This document shows, piece after piece, positions 42,639-51,236 of a stretch of 64,000 bases of DNA. The stretch lies in NCBI RefSeq assembly GCF_016786305.1, contig NZ_JADWYV010000013.1, one strand, 5' to 3'. The notes under the pieces are model-generated. The model saw only the letters and a program-made list of their open reading frames with translations, searched no databases and was not told the origin of the DNA. Source of the stretch: Pseudofrankia nepalensis (GTDB lineage: Bacteria; Actinomycetota; Actinomycetes; Frankiales; Frankiaceae). How positions within the stretch are numbered: the stretch's first letter is position 1; each line of letters opens with the position of its first letter. The position numbers and the translations under genes were made by a program.

Positions 42639-43705
42639 GGCATGAGGCCCTGCACCTGTGCCACCGGGAGGGCGGACAGGTGCGTAAGCCCTGGCGGTGC
42701 CGCGCACACGGCCGGGATCGCGTTCACCGCCTTGGCCGCCGTCGCGATGACGCCGGCCTCGTTGTGGTCGGTGTACTCGTCGCCGACGTGGGTGTTGATC
42801 TCGACACCGGGAACGCCCTTGATCACGACCCGGTGCACGCCGGGCCGGCCGCCAGGTGGGGTGGGCCAGTCCGGCGCCGCGGCGGAGGTCAGTCGGTTCA
42901 CGTGCTCCATGATGATGGCCGCGCGTCCGCCGACGACGCCTTCGACCGCGAAGCGGACGGCCGCCACCTCGCCCGGGGCGACGGTCATCATCGTGCAGTC
43001 GATGGTCTGGGTGGCGGTCCAGGCCTCGTGGCGCTCGCGCAGCTCGTCCACCACCACCCCGAGCCTGTCGGCCAGCAGCCGGACCGGGCCGCCCCAGATC
43101 GACGCGAGCACGCCGGGCAGGAACAGCGGCGGCACCCGGTCGGGTGTCGTGCCGAACCCGAAGCTCGCGCCGGTGAACTCGGCATCGTCGTACGAGCCGT
43201 AGTCGCAGATCTCCTGCACCAGGATCTCGTCGGCCCGTTCGGACAGGCTCAACGCGGCCAGGGGCAGGAGGTCCCCGGAGAACCCGGGGTCGATTCCGTT
43301 CACGTACATGGTGGTGCCACCGGTCTCGCACGCGGCCTCGATCGGCTCACGCAGCCAGGCGTCGGCGTGCGGCGGGTAGATGAGCCACACCAGCGACGTA
43401 CCGACCACGTTGGTGCCGGCCGCCAGGAACGCCGTGATCTCCCGCAGCGCGGCGTCGGGCCGGCTCTCGGCCTGCGACGTGTAGACGACGCAGTCGGCCT
43501 TTAACGCCACCAGCGCGTCGACGTCGTCCGTGGCGACGACGCCGGTCGCGGTGTCGAGGCCGCACAGCTCCGCCGCGTCGCGACCAACCTTGCCGGGGCT
43601 GTTGGCGTGCACTCCGACCAGCTCAAGTCCAGGCCGCCGGATGATCGAGCGCAGGGCATGACGCCCGACGTTGCCGGTCGAGAACTGGATCACGCGCAGA
43701 GACAT
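42635..43705 (-). CDS. DapB-like NAD(P)-dependent dehydrogenase (diaminopentanoate dehydrogenase-type)
   Basis: A 356-residue oxidoreductase related to dihydrodipicolinate reductase and 2,4-diaminopentanoate dehydrogenase. The N-terminal Rossmann motif is VIQFSTGNVGRHALRSIIRR, followed by the GVHANSPGKVGRDA block and the substrate domain with NGIDPGFSGDLLPLA. The family ends with the conserved NAIPAVCAAPPGL. Many actinobacterial members are uncharacterised. ATG 43705 is preceded by GAGGG; an earlier start at 43795 is unlikely because it would cover the operator. It diverges from a paralogue at 43816 and overlaps the TetR gene. Confidence 0.85.
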   Translation of the reverse strand: MSLRVIQFSTGNVGRHALRSIIRRPGLELVGVHANSPGKVGRDAAELCGLDTATGVVATDDVDALVALKADCVVYTSQAESRPDAALREITAFLAAGTNVVGTSLVWLIYPPHADAWLREPIEAACETGGTTMYVNGIDPGFSGDLLPLAALSLSERADEILVQEICDYGSYDDAEFTGASFGFGTTPDRVPPLFLPGVLASIWGGPVRLLADRLGVVVDELRERHEAWTATQTIDCTMMTVAPGEVAAVRFAVEGVVGGRAAIIMEHVNRLTSAAAPDWPTPPGGRPGVHRVVIKGVPGVEINTHVGDEYTDHNEAGVIATAAKAVNAIPAVCAAPPGLTHLSALPVAQVQGLMP

Positions 43706-43750
43706 GGAGACCCTCACCTGGATACGGGCTGTGCAACTCTTGCCTCGGAT

Positions 43751-43766
43751 CATAAACGACTTTATG
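43751..43766. promoter_or_regulatory. Inverted repeat operator in the divergent promoter region
   Basis: CATAAA (43751-43756) and TTTATG (43761-43766) form a perfect dyad with a CGAC centre, midway between the two divergent DapB-like genes. The AT-rich dyad stands out in GC-rich DNA. The TetR protein encoded at 41970 is the obvious candidate ligand. Confidence 0.55.
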
Positions 43767-43815
43767 GTTCTCCCGTCCACGACGAACGGCGGCACGACGA
43801 GAGGCGCGGCGAACC

Positions 43816-44919
43816 ATGGGGACGTTGGACGGCGCTGTGAACACCGCGAGACCGGCGCTCCGGGTCGCCGTCTGGACCACGGGAAACGTGATCCGCCAGG
43901 CAGCGCGCGTCGTCCTCGACCGCCGGGACCTCGCGCTCGTCGGTGCGTTCGCCCGGTCGCCCCAGAAGGTCGGCGTCGATGTCGGGGAGCTGTGCGGTCT
44001 CGGTCGCCGCCTCGGGATCACGGCCACCGCGGATGTGGACGAGCTGCTCGGCCTCGACCTCGACTGCGTCATCTACTCGCCCCTTCACCTGGATGTCGCG
44101 GAACTGGCGAGAATCCTGCGTGCCGGCGTCAACGTCGTGACGACGGCCGAGCTGATGACCGGTTCGACCCTCGACGCGACGGCGCGAGCCGAGCTTCAAG
44201 GGGCGGCCGAGGCCGGGAACGCCTCACTGTTCGGCAGCGGGATGAACCCCGGATTCGCCCAGCTCCTCGCCGGCGTCGCCACCGGCATCAGCGCCGGCAT
44301 ACGCAAGGTCATCGTCAGCGAGTCCGTGGACGTGAGCGAGTTCGTCGCCGACGCGAACTTCGAGGCCATGGGCTGGGGCCGCCCGCGCGGCGACGCCGGC
44401 CACGCGGACGCCGTCCGGGCTGGCACCGCCGTCTTCGCCGAGGCCGTCGAGGTGCTTGGCCAGCTGGTCGGCACCTCGTTCGACGAGCTGCGTTGTGACG
44501 TCGAGTTCGCCCACGCGACCGAGGACCTGACCCTCACCAGCATGGTGATCCAGAAGAACCATGTCGCGGCGATGGACGTTCACTGGACAGGCGTCGTCGA
44601 TGGTCACGACGCCGTGCAGCTCCGGCAGCGCTGGCTCGCGAGCACCCTCGTCGATCCGGCCTGGACCGTGGAGCACGGCTACAGCGTCGAGGTCTCGGGC
44701 GATCCCAACATCCGGATCAAGCTCGATATCTGGCCCACCGACGCCGACCTGGCGAACCTCACCAAAGAAACGATGCACGGCATCGGCATGCGGATCACCG
44801 CGGTCCCCGTCGTCAACGCGATTCCAGCGGTCTGCGCCGCGCCCGCCGGCATCGTGACCTACGCCGACCTACCGGTCATCGCCTCGCCATATCTTCGTCG
44901 ACGCCTCCACGCTGTATGA
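43816..44919 (+). CDS. DapB-like NAD(P)-dependent dehydrogenase, paralogue
   Basis: A 367-residue member of the same family as 42635-43705. It has AVWTTGNVIRQAARVVLDRR at the Rossmann start, GAFARSPQKVGVDVGELCGL, GSGMNPGFAQLL in the substrate domain and the shared ending NAIPAVCAAPAGI. The two paralogues are clearly diverged and face away from each other across a shared operator region, suggesting related substrates and common control. ATG 43816 lacks a strong ribosome site. Confidence 0.85.
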   Translation: MGTLDGAVNTARPALRVAVWTTGNVIRQAARVVLDRRDLALVGAFARSPQKVGVDVGELCGLGRRLGITATADVDELLGLDLDCVIYSPLHLDVAELARILRAGVNVVTTAELMTGSTLDATARAELQGAAEAGNASLFGSGMNPGFAQLLAGVATGISAGIRKVIVSESVDVSEFVADANFEAMGWGRPRGDAGHADAVRAGTAVFAEAVEVLGQLVGTSFDELRCDVEFAHATEDLTLTSMVIQKNHVAAMDVHWTGVVDGHDAVQLRQRWLASTLVDPAWTVEHGYSVEVSGDPNIRIKLDIWPTDADLANLTKETMHGIGMRITAVPVVNAIPAVCAAPAGIVTYADLPVIASPYLRRRLHAV

Positions 44920-45104
44920 CGCCGCCCTGGCACTGCTGCGCTCCCGCCAGGGCCGTTCGACCGGCAGCGGCGCGTAGGCGCGGACGCCTTTGATCTGTCA
45001 CGGCGCCTGGCAGTCGCCCGGGGAGCAACTGCCGTTCGCTGCGCGAGTTCCCCCAGACCAAGAGTCGGGCTCGACTCGAGCCCCGGAGGAAGGAGTGTGC
45101 CCCC

Positions 45105-45608
45105 ATGGCGGAACAGGGCTTCTCGGAGCGCGTCGAGGTCTCGAGGGCGATCGCCGCCGATCCCGCGACGATCTTCGCCCTGCTGTGCGACCCGACCGGA
45201 CACGTGGCCATCGACGCATCAGGGATGCTGATGGCGGCGTCCGGATCGCCGGCCCGGGCGGCCGGTGACACCTTTGTGATGCACATGGATCGAGATGCCC
45301 TTCGCGACGTCGATCTCGGTGAGTACCAGGTGACAGTCACCTTCCTGACCTACGAGCAGGACCGTGAGATCGCGTGGACCGTCGGAATGGCCGCGGACCA
45401 GCGATTCGGCCACGTCTACGGGTACCGGCTGGAGCCCATCCAGGGAGGCACACTGGTCACCCAGTACTACGACTGGTCCGGGATCAGCGACGAGCTCAAG
45501 CAATTCATCACCTTCCCGGTGATCCCGGAATCAGCTCTTCGGGCCACCCTGGGGATTCTGGCGCGCACCGTGGCGCCGGGCGCCAAGCGACCGGCGGTCG
45601 CCGGTTGA
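45105..45608 (+). CDS. SRPBCC family protein
   Basis: A 167-residue START/Bet v 1-like protein (SRPBCC). Typical opening SRAIAADPATIFALLCDP and later helix-grip strands; the final helix is IPESALRATLGILART. These proteins bind hydrophobic small molecules and act as cyclases, carriers or polyketide aromatases. ATG 45105 follows GGAGGAAGGAG about 9 bases upstream, a strong site. It precedes an SDR gene by about 100 bases, probably one unit. Confidence 0.88.
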   Translation: MAEQGFSERVEVSRAIAADPATIFALLCDPTGHVAIDASGMLMAASGSPARAAGDTFVMHMDRDALRDVDLGEYQVTVTFLTYEQDREIAWTVGMAADQRFGHVYGYRLEPIQGGTLVTQYYDWSGISDELKQFITFPVIPESALRATLGILARTVAPGAKRPAVAG

Positions 45609-45715
45609 GCGATCCAGTGCCCGGGCACGGAGACCGCCGGGCCTACCGCCGGGCGCCGGCTCCGGCCGAGCGCTGCCCGGCGGGTAACAGCGACATACAG
45701 AGAGGGAACCAGAGA

Positions 45716-46573
45716 ATGTTCCAGGACAGGTATGGGCCGTGGGCCTTCATCGCCGGCGCTTCGATGGGTATCGGCCGGGCGCTTTCACTCGAGGCGGCGT
45801 CGCGCGGGCTGAATGTCGTCATGAACGCCCGCGGCGCCGAGGCTCTGGCCGCCACGGCCGCCGAGGTGCGCGCGGCGCACGGGGTCGAGGTCCGTGAGCT
45901 CGCCGCCGACCTGACCGACCCGAAGATCGGCGAGATCGTGGCGGCCGCGACCGACGACCTGGAGGTCGGGCTGTTCATCTACAACGCGACGGTGGCGCCT
46001 ATCGGGCTGTTCCTGACCCATCCGCTGCAGTTACAGCTGCAGTCGGTGCAGGCGAACTGCGCGACGCCACTCATCCTGCTGAACCTTTTCGCGCCGAAGA
46101 TGGTGGCCCGTGGCCGGGGCGGAATCTCGCTGGTCAGCTCCACCGGAGGTACCCAGGGCGCCGTCACCAGCGCCACCTACAACGCGGGCAAGGCCTTCGA
46201 ATGGATCCTCGCCGAGTCGCTGTGGGGCGAGCTCGGCGACCACGGCGTGGACGTCACCGCCATGCTCGTCGGCCCTACGGCGTCACCGAACTTCAACGCC
46301 TTCAAGGACACCCTCGACCCGGAGCTGTGCAACCGGACCGACTCCGAGGACCTGCTCGACCGGATGCGCAACGGCCTGGTCAACCCGGCGGAGCCGGAGC
46401 AGGTCGCCTCGGCGCTGTTCGACGGGCTGCCCAACGGGCCGGTGACCTGGGCCAAGCCACTCGATGAGTGGATCACTACGAGGTCGCTGGCCATGCCACG
46501 CGGCGAGGTGACGCTGACCTGGCGCCGGCTCATGGAGACCTCGACCCGCCCGCCCGAGCGACAGGCCCGCTGA
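45716..46573 (+). CDS. SDR family NAD(P)-dependent oxidoreductase
   Basis: A 285-residue short-chain dehydrogenase. The cofactor motif is GASMGIGRALSLEAASRG (residues 14-31), the active site shows Ser in VSSTGG and the YNAGK Tyr-Lys pair near residue 155. The usual NAG motif is replaced by YNATVAP, a common variant. The frame opens earlier, but ATG 45716 with AGAGGG upstream gives the standard N-terminus. It probably oxidises a hydroxyl group on a compound bound by the neighbouring SRPBCC protein. Confidence 0.9.
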   Translation: MFQDRYGPWAFIAGASMGIGRALSLEAASRGLNVVMNARGAEALAATAAEVRAAHGVEVRELAADLTDPKIGEIVAAATDDLEVGLFIYNATVAPIGLFLTHPLQLQLQSVQANCATPLILLNLFAPKMVARGRGGISLVSSTGGTQGAVTSATYNAGKAFEWILAESLWGELGDHGVDVTAMLVGPTASPNFNAFKDTLDPELCNRTDSEDLLDRMRNGLVNPAEPEQVASALFDGLPNGPVTWAKPLDEWITTRSLAMPRGEVTLTWRRLMETSTRPPERQAR

Positions 46574-46611
46574 TCACCCGGCCACGACCGTCGCGGGGCG
46601 CGCGGACGATC

Positions 46612-46827
46612 CCCAGGTAGGTCGCCGGTGACCGCCGGCCAGGCATCCGCCGGGCGGGCGGGATGGGCGGCAAGCTGCGGCACCGCGAGGAACGCGTCGC
46701 GCCGGCCGACCGGCAGCCAGCGATGCGCACCGAACAGCAGACCGGCCAGCTGCGCGCCCCACCAGACCGCGACCGCCGACGCCCTGAACACGGCGACGAA
46801 CCCGAGTACCAGCGCCTCCGCCGACAC
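46612..46827 (-). pseudogene. Possible VirD4/TraG-type coupling protein N-terminal fragment
   Basis: The minus strand encodes a hydrophobic helix (ALVLGFVAVFRASAVAVWWG) followed by LAGLLFGAHRWLPVG and AHPARPADAWPAV. This is the pattern of the membrane-anchored N-terminus of actinobacterial TraG-like conjugation proteins. The NTPase domain is absent. The match is weak and based on recollection of the family pattern only. Confidence 0.3.
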
Positions 46828-46852
46828 CGCCGGCCCCTGTGCCAGGCGGGGC

Positions 46853-46900
46853 GCTCACCGCGGCATCGCCGGGAACGCTCACCGCGGCATCGCCGGGAAC
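46853..46900. repeat. 24-bp tandem repeat, two copies
   Basis: A 24-base unit starting GCTCACCGCGGCATCGCCGG occurs twice without gap (46853-46876 and 46877-46900), in a region with no clear gene. Confidence 0.85.
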
Positions 46901-47220
46901 ATCGCGGCGCACCGCGACAGCCCTACAGCCCGGGCAGTGACTCGTACGAGGAAGGCCCGGACATCGCGGACGACATCGTGGAGAACATCCCCGCGGGCGA
47001 CGGCGGCTGTCACGTCCTGCTGGATGACATCGCCGGGGTGGGTCAGCAGGTCTCTCGGTACGGGACTCCGGGCACCAGGTTGTCCCACTGGAAATCCTCG
47101 TGCCCTCGCCGCCGATCCAGGCACACGCCTCATCCACCAGGTCGCCGCGTGGAGGGCGTCCCTGAACTCGTGAGTGTCTCCGCCATGAAGGGGTGCGGCC
47201 AGGTATTACAAGAATGCCGT
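46901..47220. other. Interval without recognisable gene
   Basis: About 320 bases between the tandem repeat and the small low-GC gene. Open frames on both strands are unconvincing and show no domain or ribosome site. Base composition becomes visibly more AT-rich toward 47200. Confidence 0.4.
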
Positions 47221-47760
47221 TTAGTCATTGGCACTCCAAAAATATTCCTCCTTATATCCAAATGAGCCAGGATGATTCATCCGAAAGCCGGGCTCCGAGT
47301 TGGGTGAGCCTATTCTGATTCCAAAGGTCCAGAGTGGATCAAAAGACACGTGCTGATCGCCCGCGAAGGTGAACTCGGCAAATTTGACTATGCCAGAATT
47401 AATGGATGATCTGTCATCGAGTAGGCAGCGGAGAGATGAGCATGGAAGATGGTCGGCCTCACCAAAGTAGATTTCCGAGAGGCTCGCCACACCAGCTTCC
47501 GCCTCTTCGTCGTCGAGCAAAACCTGATCATGCGCGATCCCGCCCACAACCCTCATGGCGAGTTGATCACCCTGATCCACGGCGGTGAGTTGAAGGTAAG
47601 GGCCTCCCGTCCCCGCCTCAAGGTAGACATTATCTGGAAGTAGATTGAAGCGCCGCGCAGGGTCCGCCTTCATAAAGAACCCAGGGATCAGCAGATCGCT
47701 GAAGCGCTTGGTGCGCAGCAGCAGAAGGATCTCGTCCAGATTCGTTCTGTCAGTTTTCAT
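47221..47760 (-). CDS. Hypothetical protein with atypically low GC
   Basis: A 179-residue acidic protein with no recognised domain (FSDLLIPGFFMKADPARRFN, then FTFAGDQHVSFDPLWTFGIR). The gene and its surroundings to about 47870 use many AT-rich codons, unlike every neighbour, which points to recent horizontal transfer. It lies in the fragment-rich island, so an immunity-like or defence-associated role is possible but not shown. The ATG at 47760 has only a weak ribosome site. Confidence 0.6.
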   Translation of the reverse strand: MKTDRTNLDEILLLLRTKRFSDLLIPGFFMKADPARRFNLLPDNVYLEAGTGGPYLQLTAVDQGDQLAMRVVGGIAHDQVLLDDEEAEAGVASLSEIYFGEADHLPCSSLRCLLDDRSSINSGIVKFAEFTFAGDQHVSFDPLWTFGIRIGSPNSEPGFRMNHPGSFGYKEEYFWSAND

Positions 47761-47922
47761 CGGCGGAGCCTATTCTTGTTGATCATCCTATTTAGACCAC
47801 TATCAACATCTTCAAGAATCGTCCAGTAACCCCCTTTCTGGAAGTGCTCGGCGCGTTCGCAGTTTCCCGAGAGGGTGTTTGCCGCCGAGTTCGACGACGG
47901 CGCCAACGACTACGGCCCTACT

Positions 47923-48611
47923 CTAGCGATCCACACGGCCTAGAACGGCCTCCAACTCCCTCCAATACCGGTACGTAGCGTAATTCATCCTGCGTTCGTA
48001 CTCGGCCGCGATCTCGCTGGACGGGTGAACGTTCTGCATGATCCACGTAGTCATCCTGATCTCATGCACGCGGCGCGGCACCTCGAAGCCGTCCCAGGCC
48101 GTCACGTCGAACCCGTAGGCGGCCGCGAACGCCCGGTACTGCGCGTCGGTCCACCACCCCGCGGTCCGGTACTCCGTCGCCGTCATCGCCAGGTCCCACT
48201 CCGGCTGACCCCACCCGAACCGCTCGAAATCGATCAGTACCGGGCCGTCCGCCGTGACCATCAGGTTGGCCACGTGGGCATCGCCGTGGATCGGCCCGGG
48301 AGACAGCGCAAAGTCGAGCCGTGACGCCGCGACGCCGAGCTCTTCGTAGGTCGCTCGCAGGAGGTCCTTGTCGCCGACCGGGACCGGCGCATGCTCGATC
48401 CTGGGAGCCACCCGCCCGACCAGCTCAACCGCGGGAAGAGCGAACCCCGTCGGTGCGGGAAGCCGGTGGAGCCGGCGCAGGAGACCCCCAGATACCCGGC
48501 ATCGTCCTCTATCCCGTCACGGCCGATGATCTGCCGCCAGAACGTCACCGGGTGTCCGTCGACCTCCAGGGGCTGCGGCACATCGGCCAGGCGCGCCGCC
48601 GGATAGCCCAC
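47923..48611 (-). pseudogene. Aminoglycoside phosphotransferase-family kinase, truncated and frameshifted
   Basis: The last about 185 codons encode the kinase C-lobe (PGPIHGDAHVANLMVTADGP, VLIDFERFGWGQPEWDLA), intact in motif. The preceding N-lobe part (VDGHPVTFWRQIIGRDGIED) is in another frame: a run of five G on the coding strand at 48489-48485 appears to have lost one base. Upstream of 48611 the gene is cut off by the transposase fragment. A GTG at 48411 could start a 162-residue product, but it would lack the ATP-binding lobe. Confidence 0.8.
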
Positions 48612-48636
48612 CTGGCCCGACCGCGCGATCCTGGCC

Positions 48637-49524
48637 GTGTTAGCCCGGCTACTGCCCCGGGAGGTCCGGTCGCACCGGCTGGTGACCCCGGCGACGTTGC
48701 TGGCCTGGCATCGCCGCCTGGTCCGCCGACGGTGGACCTACCCGCACCGGATGGGCCGCCCGCCGGTCGATGAGGAGCTGCGGACGCTGGTGATCCGCCT
48801 GGCCCGCGACAACCCGACCTGGGGTCACCGCCGCGTCCAAGGCGAACTGCTCGGCCTGGGGTATCGGATCGGAGCGGGCACGGTCCGTCGGCTCCTCACC
48901 GGCGCCGGTCTCGGCCCGGCCGCACGCCGCCACGCCGACGCCAGCTGGCGCACCTTCCTACAGGCCCAGGCCGGTGGCCTGCTGGCCACCGACTTCTTCC
49001 ACCTCGACACCATCGCCCTGCGCCGGCTCTATGTCTTGTTCGTCATCGAGATCCAGACCCGGCGCGTCCACATCCTCGGCGTGACCGCCCACCCGACCGG
49101 AGCCTGGGTCGCCCAACAGGCACGCCAACTCGTCCTGGACCTGGACGGACGCCTCGATGGGATCCGGTTCCTGATCCGCGACCGTGACGCGAAATACACG
49201 AGGTCGTTCGACGACGTGTTCGCCGCCGAAGGCATCCAGGTCGTGAAGACTCCGCCACGGACGCCGCGGGCGAACTGCCACGCGGAACAGTTCATACGCT
49301 CCGTCCGCCAGGAGTGCACCGACCGGATCCTCCTCTACGGCGAACGCCACGCCACCGCCGTGCTCGGCGAGTACGCCCGCCACTTCAACGACCATCGGCC
49401 CCACCAAGGGCGACACCAGCGCCCACCGAACCACGACCCGGCCGCTGCCGCGCCCCTCGACGGCCCGATCCACCGCCGCAAGATCCTCAGCGGCGTCATC
49501 AGCCAGTACCACCGCGCCGCCTGA
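48637..49524 (+). CDS. Integrase core-domain transposase, N-terminally truncated
   Basis: A 295-residue rve-type (DDE) transposase. A helix-turn-helix part (NPTWGHRRVQGELLGLGYRI) precedes the catalytic core with Asp in ATDFFHLDT, Asp in RDRDAKYT and Glu in ANCHAEQFIRSVRQEC. The C-terminus matches the family. Relatives start with about 70 further residues (AMLRLLP... type); here the homologous frame extends only to 48619 (DRAILAVLARLL), with GTG 48637 the first start. The catalytic triad is complete, but loss of the N-terminus and left end makes activity unlikely. Confidence 0.8.
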   Translation: MLARLLPREVRSHRLVTPATLLAWHRRLVRRRWTYPHRMGRPPVDEELRTLVIRLARDNPTWGHRRVQGELLGLGYRIGAGTVRRLLTGAGLGPAARRHADASWRTFLQAQAGGLLATDFFHLDTIALRRLYVLFVIEIQTRRVHILGVTAHPTGAWVAQQARQLVLDLDGRLDGIRFLIRDRDAKYTRSFDDVFAAEGIQVVKTPPRTPRANCHAEQFIRSVRQECTDRILLYGERHATAVLGEYARHFNDHRPHQGRHQRPPNHDPAAAAPLDGPIHRRKILSGVISQYHRAA

Positions 49525-49573
49525 CCGAACAGCAAAACCGCAGGTCACGCCCCCGAATCGAGTTTTGGCACGC
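49521..49573 (+). repeat. IS terminal sequence, copy 2 (next to its transposase)
   Basis: GAACAGCAAAACCGCAGGTC, then ACGCCCCCGAATCGAG and TTTTGGCACGC directly follow the transposase stop. The inverted near-copy at 29217-29267 and a diverged copy at 41868-41917 identify it as the conserved end of this IS type. Confidence 0.7.
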
Positions 49574-49588
49574 TACAACGCGTCCTGA

Positions 49589-49663
49589 TCAGGCCTTCGC
49601 GAGGTGGCGGCTGATCACCAGGCGCTGGATCTAGTTGGTGCCTTCGAAGATTTGCATGACCTT
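49589..49663 (-). pseudogene. Acyl-CoA dehydrogenase C-terminal remnant with in-frame TAG
   Basis: Twenty-five codons read KVMQIFEGTN, then TAG, then IQRLVISRHLAKA and TGA. This is the invariant C-terminal motif of acyl-CoA dehydrogenases (MQIFEGTNQIQRLVISRHL) with the Gln codon CAG changed to TAG. The remainder of the gene is absent. It lies directly beyond the IS end. Confidence 0.75.
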
Positions 49664-49910
49664 GGACCATGAAGATCAATATATGCTGTGACCTGCGACG
49701 ATTCTTGGTCAGTGGTGGCCGTGGGCCTGCGTAGCCGCATCCTGTCCACGGTTGGTTCAGGGCGTGCCAGGTGCGGCGAGCTCGGTGTCGGGGCCGGTGG
49801 ATGTCGCCGCGGTGTGAAGGGGCTTGGGCGAGGGTGGGGCGGGGAGCATCTTCGCTGTTCGGCGTGCGTGCGTGGCGCGGGTCGGCGGTGTGAATCGGTC
49901 TTGCGGGGTG

Positions 49911-50504
49911 CTATTGCTCGTCGGAGCCGTGTGGCGGTGTGTGGACGTCGAGGGCGTCCGCGCTCAGGGCGTAGTCGTCGGGGTGTCGCGCCAGATGGTT
50001 CGCGGCCTCGTACAGGGCGGGTAGCGCCGCGAGATCCTTCGACCGGCCGGCGGTCTCCTTCGAGCGGATGATGTCCTCGAGGCTCGCGACGTAGATCGAG
50101 AGACCGAATCCTGTGATGTCATAGCGGCGAGCGTTCCGCATGATCGCGTCGAAGGGTCCTACGCCGGGGAGTTCGATCAGGACGTCGATGGCCCCGTAGC
50201 GGGTTCTGTACATCGCGAAGTACTCGGCGTAGAACTCGGCTGGCTGGACCTCGGGGTGCGGGAGGTACTCGGTCGAGTTCGCGGCCTTCTTCAGTGTCGC
50301 GGTGCCGCTGAGCGCGGCGGCGAGCCGGGCCAGGTTCTCGGGCTCGGGGTCGGGGACGATGTCCAGATCACCGGTGACGTAGGGGGTTCCCTGGAGTCTC
50401 GCGCCGACGCCGCCGACGATCGCATAGCGAACACGGTGCTCGGCGAGCATGCCGAGCATTCTGGGCAGTTCAAGGAGGAGAGAGGCCCGCGGTTCCTCGG
50501 TCAC
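49911..50504 (-). CDS. Nucleotidyltransferase-fold protein, probable toxin of a TA pair
   Basis: A 197-residue protein of the polymerase-beta-like nucleotidyltransferase fold (AbiEii/MNT type). The active-site pattern is YAIVGGVGARLQGTPYVTGD followed by LDIVP, giving the GG and DxD motif; the third acidic residue is in YGAIDVLIEL. The C-terminal helices fit the family. GTG 50504 overlaps the stop of the small upstream gene (50501-50752), as in two-gene toxin-antitoxin operons. Such enzymes add nucleotides to tRNA or proteins. Confidence 0.75.
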   Translation of the reverse strand: MTEEPRASLLLELPRMLGMLAEHRVRYAIVGGVGARLQGTPYVTGDLDIVPDPEPENLARLAAALSGTATLKKAANSTEYLPHPEVQPAEFYAEYFAMYRTRYGAIDVLIELPGVGPFDAIMRNARRYDITGFGLSIYVASLEDIIRSKETAGRSKDLAALPALYEAANHLARHPDDYALSADALDVHTPPHGSDEQ

Positions 50505-50752
50505 TCGGCGGCCGGCCGGGCGCTGGCGAACACCGCGTGCTCGGCCATGAGCATCCGCAGGCGCTGCTCCGGTGGCATGGCGAGGATTGTCTTCACCTGG
50601 ATCAGAAGCCCAGGGTCGGACTGCCAGGTCTCCCTGGTCACTGTCTTGAAGAGCGCCTGGGCGCGCGCCCGTGCCTGCGCGGCGCGCTCGCGGAGATAGG
50701 CGGCGCGCTCGGCGGGATCCTCCGGCGGGTCGAAGGGATCATCTAGGTTCAT
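50501..50752 (-). CDS. Small helical protein, probable antitoxin partner
   Basis: An 83-residue, highly charged helical protein (DPAERAAYLRERAAQARARA; LLIQVKTILAMPPEQRLRML). No family is recognised. ATG 50752 has GGAGG about 7 bases upstream; the frame extends to 50905 but with unlikely sequence. Its stop overlaps the start of the nucleotidyltransferase gene by GTGA, so the two are made together. The order, small gene first, fits an antitoxin. Confidence 0.65.
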   Translation of the reverse strand: MNLDDPFDPPEDPAERAAYLRERAAQARARAQALFKTVTRETWQSDPGLLIQVKTILAMPPEQRLRMLMAEHAVFASARPAAE

Positions 50753-51236
50753 CGCTGAACCTCCCACGTCCCGACGCCGGGCTGTTCTGAGGTCTCCCGC
50801 GGCGGGTGGCTGGCACGGGCTGGACCCACGGGGCGAGACTACCAGCCACTTGACCATGTGGATCAACCAGGACGCAGGCGCGGGGGCGTGTCTGTGGGAC
50901 TCCACGCACCATGCTGATGATCTCGTGTGAGGTGTGGGGATCTTTCGGCTGAGTGGTGCTGGAGCTGGTGCGCGGCTGGTGGCCTCATCGCGCCCATCAA
51001 TCTTCCCAGCCCAGCGGCCCGACCTCTGCGAGAGCTTCGTCGACCTTGCCGGCGCGGGCGCTTTCGTCGTCGCGAAGCCCCCGGCCGCGCTTGCCTGCGG
51101 CTACTCGTGCGGTTTGCGAATTAACTAAGAGTGATGGGTGGCTTGATCTCGCCCAACGGGCTCACCCGCGACCGAGCCTCCAGGCCTCCTCCGTCCCCTA
51201 GTGCGGGGCCTGGTGGAGCGTAGCCAGCACGCGACC
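50753..51236. other. Interval without recognisable gene
   Basis: About 480 bases between the toxin-antitoxin pair and the cupin promoter. Short open frames are present on both strands, but none has a domain, start signal or plausible codon use. Confidence 0.5.

Larger units (their letters stand above)
48616..49573 (+). mobile_element. 5'-truncated insertion sequence with integrase-type transposase
   Basis: The element starts inside the transposase frame at about 48616, where it joins the phosphotransferase remnant, and ends at a sequence (49521-49573) that recurs at 29217 and 41868. The left end and the first about 70 codons expected for this IS type are missing, so it is probably immobile. 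Confidence 0.65.
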
